From: Candidatus Woesearchaeota archaeon
Lineage (GTDB): Archaea; Nanobdellota; Nanobdellia; Woesearchaeales; ARS49
Length of the DNA: 32,300 nt
Direction of reading: 5' to 3'
NCBI GenBank assembly: GCA_026394935.1
Contig: JAPLZR010000119.1
Coordinates: 1-32,300 of the forward strand
Shown: positions 1 to 9,814 of the stretch, piece by piece
How the letters are laid out: every line of letters begins with the position of its first letter
Position numbering within the stretch: the stretch's first letter is position 1
Notes under the pieces: model-generated
Databases searched by the model: none
What the model saw: the letters and a program-made list of their open reading frames with translations, nothing else
What the model was told of the DNA's origin: nothing
Program-made: the position numbers and the translations under genes

Positions 1-495
1 ACTATACCCGTAAACAAGATAATTTCCACTACCCAAAGCCAATATACCATTATAAGTACTGCCGGTAAACTGAAGAGTCTTCATAGCAACAAGACTTCCA
101 TCAGTTTTATTCACTGTGACAAGAACTGCATTACTACCGCTAGTGTAGAGTGTGGTATAATACAATTCGTCATAAGTAGCATCTAAGAAAGAAGTTGCAG
201 CATCATCCTTTCCAATCTCGTCAGTCCTTGTAAGATAAGATTAATTAGGAGCAACATCTGCGGTTGCAGCACTAAAATCAGCAGCATAAGCAGCAATGGA
301 AGGACTTGCAAAAGGGACATCAACAAGTATAGAACGTCCTTCTTGAGCATAACTTACAGAGGTTCCCCAAGTAATGTCATTAAGCGCAGGAGCAACACTT
401 GTAGCGCCAAAATCAGAAACCATATTTGAATTAGCAGCAAAAACAGGCATTGCCAAAATCAGAACAATGAATAAGACATCAAACTTCTTCACCAA
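1..495 (-). CDS. Secreted/surface protein with N-terminal signal peptide, truncated by the window edge; in-frame TAA at 241-243
   Basis: 84-aa ORF starts MVKKFDVLFIVLILAMPVFA (signal peptide). After the TAA the same frame stays open for 80 more codons (SYLTRTDEIGKDDAATSFLDATYDELYYTTLYTSG...) to the window edge. Confidence 0.6.
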
Positions 496-533
496 TTCAC
501 CTCTTGATTACAGAACTATAATAATGTCAGTAT

Positions 534-3500
534 TTAAACCTTATCCAGGAACATTTTGAACGATTTCTCCTTAATCTTTTCCTCAGCAAAGAAAGCGTGC
601 TTGCGCATAGGCTCAGCAGAACCAATCTTAACAGAAGCACCGCACTTCTCAGCAATCTTATCCTGCCATTTCTCAATCAACTTCACAGTACCAGCATCAG
701 ACTGAACGTAAACGTGAGCCTTGTCAGCCTTCAACATTCCAGCTTCCTTACGCAACTGCTGAACACGGCGCATAACCTCTCTCGCATAACCCTCAGCATC
801 AAGCTCAGGAGTACGCTCAGTATCTAAGTAAACAAGACCAAGAGGGAACTCGACCTCCAAAAACTTCTTAGGAACTTCCCTTTCAACAATAATATGATCC
901 TTGTTAAGCTCTATTATTTCCTTGTCAATCTTCACAGTAAACTTGCCCTTAGCCAAATCAGCAAGAACACTATTGGCAGACAATTCAGCAATCTTAGCCA
1001 TAATCTTCGGACTCTTAGCACCAAAAGACTTGCCAAGCGGACCAGCATTAGCCTTAAGCTTAATCTTGACCTCAGCAAACTCCTTATGACCGTGAACTTC
1101 CTTGCAGTTAGTCTGAACTTTAATCACGTCTTCCAATTCTTCCAAAGCCTCAAGCAAAACTTCATTCTGAGAAACAATCTCTACCTTCTTAATAGGCCAG
1201 CGCAAAGAGAGTTTTGCCTTCTCACGAGCAGAAAGAACAGCCTGAACAGCCTGGTCAGCAACAACCATCTGCTTCTCCAATTTTTCATCAATATCCTTCT
1301 CATTAAACTTGGGCCAGGCGCAGAAATGAATACTTTCATCTCCTCCGAACTCTTTCCTAAAATTCTGCCAAATCTGCTCTGAAATAAACGGAGCAATAGG
1401 AGCAAACAATTTCAAGATGTTCGACAAGCACTTGTAAGCTGTAAAAAGAACAGCCTTCCTATCATTCTCCCCGCCAACAGAACACTTGTCACGAACCATC
1501 TGAATATAACTCCTGCTAAGCGTGAGGTACAAATCTTCTATGACTGCAGGAATTTCATTAAGATGATATTCATCAAACAATTTGGTGACTTTCTTTATGG
1601 CAGTATTCATTTTTGAAAGCATAAAACGCTCTTCAACAGCACCCAAAGACTTCATAACAACGTCGTCCATCTCAGCCGGGTTCGTTTTGAGATCTTTAGC
1701 AAGATTAATCACGAAATTCTGCACGTTCCAAAGAACAATCAGATTCTTGTGCTTTATTTTAGCATCCTCGTGATTGAAATTCAAATCCAGACCAGGCTGG
1801 GCAGCGCCAATCTGATAATAACGCAAAGTATCAGCGCCATACTGGCTGATAATCTCATCAGGAGAAATAATGTTCTTCAAAGACTTAGACATTTTCCTGC
1901 CAGAAGAATCATTAATGAAACCGTGCATGTAAACCGCCTTGTAAGGAACCTGACCAAAACTAATCATACTCATACACATCAAACTGTTAAACCAGCCGCG
2001 AATCTGGTCCTTGCCCTCAAGAATAAGTTCCGGAAAGCCCATCTCCTTGAACGTCTTCTCATCAGAAGGATAATTCAAAGTGGCCCAAGGAGCAACACCC
2101 GAGTCAAGCCAGACATCAAGAACATCAGGAACACGAGACATCTCCTTACCACACTCGCACTTAAATTTAATCAGGTCAACCCAAGGACGATGCATGTTTT
2201 CAAGCTCTTTCCCCGATAATTTCTTCAGCTCAGCACGAGAAGAAACAACCTTACGTTTGCCACAAGCGCAAACCCAAATAGGCAAAGGAATACCCCAGAA
2301 ACGCTGACGCGAAATACACCAGTCCTGCAAAGACTTCAACCAACTGTCAAACCACTTATTGCCCGCCCAGTCAGGAACCCAGTAAACCTTCTTATTCTTC
2401 TCAACCATATCATCCTTCAACTTCTCAACAGCCAAAAACCATTGGTCAGTAGCCCTGAAAATAACAGGAGTCTTGCAACGCCAGCAATGAGCATACTCGT
2501 GCTCAACCTTCACAACATCAATAATGACGTTCTTTTCCTTCAAAGCCTGCACAAAACGGTCATCATCCTGCTTAGCAATCAAACCAGCAAGCGGACCCAT
2601 AACATCAGAAAAACAACCCTGCTCGTCAACCTCGTTAAATGAAGAAAGACCGCACTCCTTGCCAACCTCGAAATCCTCAGGACCACAGCCAGGAGCACAA
2701 TGCACCAAGCCAGAACCAGCATCAGTAGAAACATACTTCTCTGACAAGATGACACGGTGAGCATTCTTTTCCTTGTTCTGCTGATGGAATTTCACTTCAT
2801 CCTTAAACGGGTGAACGTACTTCGTGCCAGCAAGTTTCTCGCCCTTAATTTTTTCCAAAACCTCATACTTCTTGCCAGCAACAGCGCCAATAACGCCGGC
2901 AGCCAAAGCCTCTGCAAGAATCCAGACCTCGCTGTCAACCTTTGCCCTCAAATAAATAAAATCAGGATGAGCCATAACAGCCATATTAAAAGGCAAAGTC
3001 CAAGGAGTAGTAGTCCAAACGATCAAAAATTCATTAGGCTTGTTTTCTACCTGGAGTTTTACAAAAATAGAATCATCATTCCTCGTCTCGTATTCCAGTT
3101 CGTGCTTTGCCAAAGCAGTAGCACACCTCGGACACCAAGTCATCACCTTTTTGCCAATATACAAAAGCTTTCTCTCATCAGCCTTAGCCAAAGCCCACCA
3201 AGCACCCTCAATTTACTCGTTCTTGATAGTCATGTAAGGATTCTCCCAATCCATCCAAATACCCACGCGCTTAAACTCGGCAACCATAGGCCACAACTGC
3301 GAAAGAGCAAACTTCTGGCACTCATCAATAAAACGCGAAAGACCCAATTTGTTCAAGATTTCCTTCTTATCCTTAATACCAAGCTCTTTCTCAACAGCAA
3401 CCTCAATAGGCAAACCGTGCATATCAAAGCCAGGCTGGTCCCAAACATCAAAACCCTGCATACGCTTGTACCTAAGAATTGCATCCCTCAACGCCTTGCC

Positions 3501-3662
3501 CCAAGCATGACCAATATGAATCTTACCAGAAGTATAAGGAGGACCATCCAAGTAGTAAAACCGCTTCTTGCCCTTGTTCCTTTTTACTGCTTTTTCGTAG
3601 ATTTCATTATCCTTCCAAAAATCCAATACGGAAGGCTCTACAACCTTAAAGTCATAAGTCAT
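534..3662 (-). CDS. ileS: Isoleucyl-tRNA synthetase, interrupted by in-frame TAA at 3213-3215
   Basis: YLDGPPYTSGKIHIGHAWGKALRD (HIGH region), WDQPGFDMHGLPIE, RMSKSLKN-type motif (GRKMSKSLKNIISPDE). The two ORFs (3213-3662 and 534-3191) are in the same frame and join as ...NPYMTIKNE*IEGAWWALAKADERKLLY... Confidence 0.95.
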
Positions 3663-3698
3663 GACTCAAAAGAAAAATAGGAGATTTAAAAAGGTATC

Positions 3699-4514
3699 TT
3701 AAGGATTAGGCGGCGGAGTGTTGTAGTAATTAATGTTGATTACCGGCGCCGGTGCATTAGGATTCGGGTTTGGCGGAACTGGTGCTGCTGGAGCAGGTGC
3801 TGGATTTACAGGAGCTGGAATTGCTGGTGCAGGTGCTGGAATTGCTGGTGCCGGAGCTGCGGCTTGTGTTGCTGCTGCTTGAGCTGCTTGCTGTGCCGCT
3901 TGGGCCGCAGTATTCTTTCTTATCTTGTAACCCACAAGTCCATAAAGACCTGCAAGCAAGCCCAAACCGCCCAAAAAGTAGAAAAGCCCTTTACCGCCTT
4001 TGCGGTCCTTTTGAGCATCTGTCTTAACATCTTCAAGATTATCTTCCAAAGTCTTGCTGCTATTATACCAAGGAGCATCCCTGCCTGTAAAATAACGATG
4101 CCTCTCGTTAGCTGATTGATAGTTATTCTGTCTTTGTTTGACGAAATTGTCAGACGGCTTGACATTACCAATCATTAAAGTTAAAGCCAAACCAGCACCA
4201 GCCAAAGCCAAACCTACGCCCCAAAGCTTTTTACTTGACCTATTATCTGCAAGTGGCTCGTAATGCTGTCTTGCAAGCTCGACAAGCTCATACTGCCTTG
4301 GTGTGGGCTGTGCAAAAGGAATATAGTGTGCTGGAGCGCCATCAGGGCGAACAAGCCTAAGTGGAGCGTGCAAATCACTGTGAAATGCCTGCCTACCTTG
4401 AGGATTATTTTGATAAAGTTGCGCCTGAACAGCCCGATTAAAAGCTTCTCCAGGATCTCGTTGCATCTCCTTTAAAATTGAGTCTGCGTTGGCCATTTTC
4501 CTTCGAGAAACCAT
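3699..4514 (-). CDS. Hypothetical two-TM protein with Ala/Pro/Asn-rich low-complexity C-terminal tail
   Basis: 271-aa ORF; hydrophobic segments GVGLALAGAGLALTLMIG and GLFYFLGGLGLLAGLYGLVGY; tail PAPAIPAPAPAIPAPVNPAPAPAAPVPP. Confidence 0.75.
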   Translation of the reverse strand: MVSRRKMANADSILKEMQRDPGEAFNRAVQAQLYQNNPQGRQAFHSDLHAPLRLVRPDGAPAHYIPFAQPTPRQYELVELARQHYEPLADNRSSKKLWGVGLALAGAGLALTLMIGNVKPSDNFVKQRQNNYQSANERHRYFTGRDAPWYNSSKTLEDNLEDVKTDAQKDRKGGKGLFYFLGGLGLLAGLYGLVGYKIRKNTAAQAAQQAAQAAATQAAAPAPAIPAPAPAIPAPVNPAPAPAAPVPPNPNPNAPAPVININYYNTPPPNP

Positions 4515-4615
4515 TGGCTTTCTTACTTTATAAATCTTTCGGTTTTGTAGTCACTATAAAGTGGTTATTTTAAGCTGAGGAAGGTTTATATATGGCTTTC
4601 CCATATTATAGAAGT

Positions 4616-4768
4616 ATGAACTTCAAATGCCACGGCTGCGGGAAAATATACCTCAAAAAAGGGCTCTGCTGCGGAAAAGCACTGGAAACAGTATGCCCAA
4701 TATGCGGTTTCGGAAAAGACTTCTGCACCTGCGAAGTGCCAAGCACGAAAGACGGAATAAAGAAATAA
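4616..4768 (+). CDS. 50-aa zinc-ribbon/zinc-finger microprotein
   Basis: Not in the ORF track. Translation MNFKCHGCGKIYLKKGLCCGKALETVCPICGFGKDFCTCEVPSTKDGIKK with CxxC...CC...CxxC...CxC cysteines. TATA-like tttatatatgg about 25 nt upstream. Confidence 0.75.
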   Translation: MNFKCHGCGKIYLKKGLCCGKALETVCPICGFGKDFCTCEVPSTKDGIKK

Positions 4769-5296
4769 TCACCACTCGCTTGATATCCTGTATTTGATCT
4801 TCATATAATCCACTGCATTCTTAACAACAACATCTTTCGGCAGCAAAGCATTCAAAGGATGAATGCGAACGCCATTTCTGTGGAAAAAGTCCAGAGTCGG
4901 CCAGGAAATATTCCAGTAATCCTTAATGCGACGAGACATCGCTTCCAGAGTATCATCAGCTCTACCTTCCTCTGCCTGCTCAGGAGTACGGCACATACCG
5001 TCAACAAGCAAAGTATGATCAGGACTGATAACGCCGGAGGTTTTCCTGCCAATCACGGCTTCTTTATACATTGGAACGATTAAGCTGTCAGGAGTAAGCT
5101 CCCCGCGATGAAAATAACCATAAATCTCGTCTGCAAGAGGACCACCTTTTGCACGGGCTTCACGAATCAAATCACCTGAAGCAAGAAAATAAAAGTATCT
5201 TGGCAGCTCCTTTGCAATCGCTTTACCAACAGTGCCCTTGCCTGCGCAGGGAATTCCAAACAACAAAATTGATGGTACACGGTGATCTTTGTCCAT
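4769..5296 (-). CDS. Adenylate-kinase-family nucleoside monophosphate kinase, unusually short
   Basis: P-loop GIPCAGKGTVGKAI, SGDLIRE, LLVDGMCRTPEQAE, then GRADDTLEAMSRRI, C-terminal DFFHRNGVRIHPLNA. Confidence 0.8.
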   Translation of the reverse strand: MDKDHRVPSILLFGIPCAGKGTVGKAIAKELPRYFYFLASGDLIREARAKGGPLADEIYGYFHRGELTPDSLIVPMYKEAVIGRKTSGVISPDHTLLVDGMCRTPEQAEEGRADDTLEAMSRRIKDYWNISWPTLDFFHRNGVRIHPLNALLPKDVVVKNAVDYMKIKYRISSEW

Positions 5297-5371
5297 TTTG
5301 TGCTGGAAACTATATTCTCTATATTAATTTAAGCGCAAGATTTAAAAACGGGCTTTCTGCAACCCGAGAAT

Positions 5372-6040
5372 ATGCCACAAGAAGCAATAACAGAAATAGA
5401 CATGGACGTTTATTCAAGAAGAATAGGACCCTATTTTTCCTGGATTGAAAGCAAAATAGAAGGCGGATGGACGCAAAGCGAATCAGTCCAAAAAGACGTC
5501 TTGAAAGAGGCAAAATACCTGGCAACAACAATGCGAGCCAGATTCATACTAGGAGTATCAAAAGGAGACTTCTCAAAAGAAGTGCAAAGAACACTCGAAC
5601 TATTCGAGCTATCATTAGACGCGTTCCCAGAAGAAAGCGATGAAGTAGAAGCAAAAATAAGACATTTCGTAAAAGGAGTATCAGAAGAATTAGGCGCAGA
5701 GTTCATACCAGCTTCTTACAGAGAACCGCTGACGCCACAGCCACCAATGCCTGACCCATATCCAGGACCAGAACCAATGCCAGGACCAGAACCATTAGAG
5801 CCAGATGAGCCAGACGAAGAAACAATCAAGACCAAGCTAGTCAAAACAGAACCTGTCAAAAAAATCAAAATAGAGAAAAAAGTGCGAAGAGCAAAGATTG
5901 AAATTGAAACGCCAAAAGCAGTGAAAGCAAAACAGGCAAAAACACCAAAGCCAAAAATACAGGAAACAAAGCGCGAAAAACGCGGCAAAGGATTCTTCCT
6001 AGTCCGATGGGCAAAAGAATTCATATTCGGCGAAGACTAA
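5372..6040 (+). CDS. Hypothetical protein: helical N-terminal domain, Pro/Glu-rich linker, Lys-rich basic C-terminus
   Basis: 222-aa ORF; PMPDPYPGPEPMPGPEPLEPDEPDEE linker; KPKIQETKREKRGKGFFLVRWAKEFIFGED tail; TATA-like gatttaaaaac upstream. Confidence 0.75.
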   Translation: MPQEAITEIDMDVYSRRIGPYFSWIESKIEGGWTQSESVQKDVLKEAKYLATTMRARFILGVSKGDFSKEVQRTLELFELSLDAFPEESDEVEAKIRHFVKGVSEELGAEFIPASYREPLTPQPPMPDPYPGPEPMPGPEPLEPDEPDEETIKTKLVKTEPVKKIKIEKKVRRAKIEIETPKAVKAKQAKTPKPKIQETKREKRGKGFFLVRWAKEFIFGED

Positions 6041-6087
6041 TTCTTCACAACGACACCTTTAAAAACACGATATGACTCTATAGTCAT

Positions 6088-6567
6088 ATGCGCGTATCAA
6101 TATGGATAGGGCTTCTGACATTCGGAATAGGAATACTCCTCTCATACCTCGCAGATGCGATGGTAAAAACACAGACAATCGGCGCATTGCAGACAACAGC
6201 AGCAACAATCGCCTCAATCATATTCATACTATTCTCAGCAACAATGCTCGGCGCAGGAGCAGGGCTTGTAATACACTGGATATTCGGCTTTGCATCACAC
6301 TGGAAAGCATTCATTGCAGAAATAATATTTTCTGTAATAATACTTATAATAGGTATAATAGCAACAATAATCAGCGGAAACGTCTGGACAGCCCTGCAGG
6401 CATTCATAACGTTCTTAACAGCCAGCATATCACTTCTTTTCCTGTCGTTCGTCACAATGTTCGGCGGAATATTTGAAGGATTCACATCAATAAAAAAATA
6501 CATAGAAAAAAGAGGAAAAAATGAACGAAAACCTGATAAAATTCGTGCAAAAGTCAGACGCGTTTGA
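6088..6567 (+). CDS. Multi-spanning membrane protein
   Basis: 159-aa hydrophobic ORF with 4 or more predicted TM segments. Confidence 0.75.
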   Translation: MRVSIWIGLLTFGIGILLSYLADAMVKTQTIGALQTTAATIASIIFILFSATMLGAGAGLVIHWIFGFASHWKAFIAEIIFSVIILIIGIIATIISGNVWTALQAFITFLTASISLLFLSFVTMFGGIFEGFTSIKKYIEKRGKNERKPDKIRAKVRRV

Positions 6568-7405
6568 CGCCAACTCCAAGCTAAAACTAATACTATTCCT
6601 ATCAGGCGCAAAACCATCAACTTACATACACATGCGCATAGAGAAGAATTTGCACGACAAGCACGAGTTTGAAGACCTGCTCAAAGAAAACAGCATATTA
6701 TTCGAAGCCAGCAGACCAAAAGGGTACGAAGAAATAACAGGAATAAAAGGCAATGCAGCAGTATGGAAGCTAAAAGGAACCTGGTACGGGTATGACCTGT
6801 TCAAAAACAAGGAATACAACGCAAAATTCCTCGAATACACCACACTCCTCAAACAGAAAAAACACGACACAGCAGACCAACTCGCAGGAGTCATATACGG
6901 GTATCCGGCATGCTGCACTGAAACATTCATAAGAGACCACAACAAAACACAACTCGCAAGAAAATACGGAGCATACCAATACTACAAAAGACTCCACGAC
7001 TGCGACCAAAAATTCCCATTCATCGCGCACACGCCATGCTCGCCAGTATGCAAACAAACCAAAAAGCTAAACCTGCAGTACGCGAGCACTGTAAAAAGAA
7101 AAGCGCCGGAATTCTACAAAAAATACGCCAAAAAAAGAACGTACAGAATACCCCTGATTGTTGATATAGAAAGCAGCGACGTCAAATGGAAAAAACAAGA
7201 CGGACACGACTACATGCTTATAACAAAGAATCCGCTGGAAGGAAAATACTGCCTGATAAGCTGGCTGTCAAGAGGAAAATACAAAAGAGGAACAATAATT
7301 GACGCGACAGCAACACTGCAGTACGACTATGCAATAATCGACGTGCACAAAAAAACAGGACACCTGAAAAACTTCCACCACGAAAGAAGATTCGCAAGAC
7401 TATGA
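6521..7405 (+). CDS. DUF483-like protein
   Basis: IYGYPACCTETFIRDH plus downstream PCSPVCKQTKK Cys motifs; overlaps the previous gene by 47 nt and the ligase by 4 nt (ATGA). Confidence 0.65.
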   Translation: MNENLIKFVQKSDAFDANSKLKLILFLSGAKPSTYIHMRIEKNLHDKHEFEDLLKENSILFEASRPKGYEEITGIKGNAAVWKLKGTWYGYDLFKNKEYNAKFLEYTTLLKQKKHDTADQLAGVIYGYPACCTETFIRDHNKTQLARKYGAYQYYKRLHDCDQKFPFIAHTPCSPVCKQTKKLNLQYASTVKRKAPEFYKKYAKKRTYRIPLIVDIESSDVKWKKQDGHDYMLITKNPLEGKYCLISWLSRGKYKRGTIIDATATLQYDYAIIDVHKKTGHLKNFHHERRFARL

Positions 7406-9057
7406 AATTCTTAGAACTGGCACACCTCTACGAAAAACTAGAGAACACCAGCTCGTATATTGCAATGCGAGAAATACTGAGCGATTTCTTCAAAAAAACG
7501 CAAAAAGAAGAACTTGAGAACGCAGCCTATCTGACACTCGGACAGATAGCATCACAATATGCTGATGTCAACCTCGGCATGGCAGACAAAATGGCAGTCA
7601 AAGCCATAGCAATGGCAGGCGGAGAAAACGAAAAAGAGGTCCTGCAGCAATTCAAAAAACTAGGAGACATAGGAAAAACAGCAGAAAAACACGCAGGAAA
7701 AGGAACACTCACAGTCAAAACAGTATTTGAAACACTCCACAAAATAGCACAGGCAGAAGGAGGACAAAGCAGGGACAAAAAAATAAAACTGCTTGCAGGA
7801 CTGCTGTCACAGGCAAGCCCGCTCGAAGCAAGATACCTTGCGAGAATAGTTCTCGGAGACTTAAGACTCGGAGTAGGAGACAAAACAATACTCGACGCAC
7901 TCGCAACAGCATACGCGCACAAAGAAGCAAGAAAAGAATTAGAGCACGCTTACAACATCTGCCCAGACATCGGAATAATAGCAAGAACACTCGCGCACGG
8001 AGGCATCAACAGCATCAAAAAAATAGGCGTGGAAGTAGGAGTGCCAATACAATCAATGCTCTGCCAAAGAGTAAAAAACATAGAAGAAATTGAGCACAAA
8101 ATAGGATACCCTGTAATTGTAGAAGAAAAATACGACGGCGAAAGAGTGCAAGTGCACAAAGGCAAAAAAATAAAATTATATTCGCGAAGATTAGAGGACA
8201 TAACACTGCAATTCCCGGACATCGTACAGGCGATTAAAAAAGCAGTCAAAGGAAACTGCGTTCTCGACAGCGAAGTAATGCCAGTGGATGCGAAAGGAAA
8301 CCTCCTGCCATTCCAAATATTAATGCAAAGAAGAAGAAAATATGACATTCAGGAATACATCAAAAAAGTGCCTGTCGCGCTGTTTGTGTTTGATGTATTA
8401 TATGTCAATGGCAAATCATTGATAAGAGAAAAATACAGCAAAAGATACGCAATACTCAAGAGAATAGTCAAACAGACAGGACAAATAAAGCTCGCACTGC
8501 AGAAAACGTGCAAGGACTCAGACTGCATAGAAGACCTGTTCAACAAAACAGTAGAACACGGAGGGGAAGGAGTAGTAATCAAGAATCTCCACGGACCATA
8601 CGACGCAGGAGCAAGAGGATGGAACTGGGTCAAATGGAAGCCGGAATACGTCAAAGGATTACGAGACACATTTGACTTGGTCGTAGTAGGAGCTTATCAC
8701 GGCAAAGGAAGAAGAGCAGGAACATACGGAGCACTATTGTGCGCAGTATACGACGCGAAAAAAGACAAATTCCTCACGTTCTGCAAGCTGGGAAGCGGGT
8801 TCAAAGACAAAGAACTATTCGCACTCCTAAACAAATTCAAAAAAATAACGCACAAACCAGCAAGACTCGAAATAGCAAAAACAATAATGCCTGACGTATG
8901 GTTCGACCCGCGTTTTGTAGTAGAAGTAACAGGAGCAGAAATAACAAAATCACCAAACCACACAGCAGGATACGCACTGCGCTTTCCGAGATTCTTGCGC
9001 TGGAGAGAGAAGAAACCGGAACAGGCAACAACGCTAAAGGAAATACTGGGTTTCTGA
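7402..9057 (+). CDS. lig: ATP-dependent DNA ligase (archaeal type)
   Basis: Adenylation motif EEKYDGERVQVHK; LDSEVMPVD; HGGEGVVIKNLHGPYDAGARGWNWVKWKPEYV. Confidence 0.97.
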   Translation: MKFLELAHLYEKLENTSSYIAMREILSDFFKKTQKEELENAAYLTLGQIASQYADVNLGMADKMAVKAIAMAGGENEKEVLQQFKKLGDIGKTAEKHAGKGTLTVKTVFETLHKIAQAEGGQSRDKKIKLLAGLLSQASPLEARYLARIVLGDLRLGVGDKTILDALATAYAHKEARKELEHAYNICPDIGIIARTLAHGGINSIKKIGVEVGVPIQSMLCQRVKNIEEIEHKIGYPVIVEEKYDGERVQVHKGKKIKLYSRRLEDITLQFPDIVQAIKKAVKGNCVLDSEVMPVDAKGNLLPFQILMQRRRKYDIQEYIKKVPVALFVFDVLYVNGKSLIREKYSKRYAILKRIVKQTGQIKLALQKTCKDSDCIEDLFNKTVEHGGEGVVIKNLHGPYDAGARGWNWVKWKPEYVKGLRDTFDLVVVGAYHGKGRRAGTYGALLCAVYDAKKDKFLTFCKLGSGFKDKELFALLNKFKKITHKPARLEIAKTIMPDVWFDPRFVVEVTGAEITKSPNHTAGYALRFPRFLRWREKKPEQATTLKEILGF

Positions 9058-9125
9058 AGTAATTAACCACTCCAGAGTAAATTCTGACGAAAAGCTTAAA
9101 AAACACTCCTGCGAAGCCAACAAAT

Positions 9126-9791
9126 ATGGCTGAAGACACGATAATAGCGTACGGACGAATAGCAGAAAGAGGAGATACGCGCGTGCTTGCAATGTTTGGA
9201 ACGACAAACCGCTGGTTCTACATGCAAAACTATCCAACATACACAGAACAGGAAGTTCAGGATATGGAACTGCACTGTCTCAAGAATCTAAGAGCACTTG
9301 CGCAAAAACACGGAATTTCCAAGCTTGAAGAAGAAACAATCGTGCTAACAGGAAAACTACAACAGGAAGATGACGACTTCACAAAATACCAAATAGTAGG
9401 GCACGTTGGCGAGTTTAACAATGAGAAAGACTGCTTAGAATTTGTCAAAATAGCAATACGTTCCCTATTCACAGGAATAAAAAAAGGCAATGCAGACTGC
9501 GAGCAAACCCTGAAAGGACTTGTAAACCCGTTAGTGGATGCAGTAAGTACAAGAGAAAGCGAAAAACTATTCGATACACAAGCCAGATTAATCGAAGCAT
9601 ACCGGGGTCCGCCATTGCATAATTATATCCAAAAACTTTGCAGGATGATAAGACACGAAAGAAGTCCAGACCTGATAAAACTGCAAATAGAACTCATAAC
9701 GGCAATAGAACAAGGCGAATACGAAACCGCGGCAAGAGCTGACAGAACAATAATGCACACCCCACTGGACAACCGCGCACAGGGTATATAA
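9126..9791 (+). CDS. Hypothetical protein with C-terminal UVR-like (UvrB/UvrC-type) helical motif
   Basis: C-terminal LIKLQIELITAIEQGEYETAARADRTI resembles the UVR motif. Confidence 0.55.
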   Translation: MAEDTIIAYGRIAERGDTRVLAMFGTTNRWFYMQNYPTYTEQEVQDMELHCLKNLRALAQKHGISKLEEETIVLTGKLQQEDDDFTKYQIVGHVGEFNNEKDCLEFVKIAIRSLFTGIKKGNADCEQTLKGLVNPLVDAVSTRESEKLFDTQARLIEAYRGPPLHNYIQKLCRMIRHERSPDLIKLQIELITAIEQGEYETAARADRTIMHTPLDNRAQGI

Positions 9792-9814
9792 ACGGAAGAT
9801 TTCTGAGATAATTT

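Noticed and set aside
2757-3680. Long plus-strand ORF (307 aa)
   Set aside because: Antisense shadow of ileS; low-complexity, non-protein-like composition and no family motif.
4769-5296. Frameshift hiding the missing kinase segment in another frame
   Set aside because: The P-loop, DGMCRT and GRADD motifs are all in the same continuous frame, and there is no extra DNA between them to encode the missing residues.
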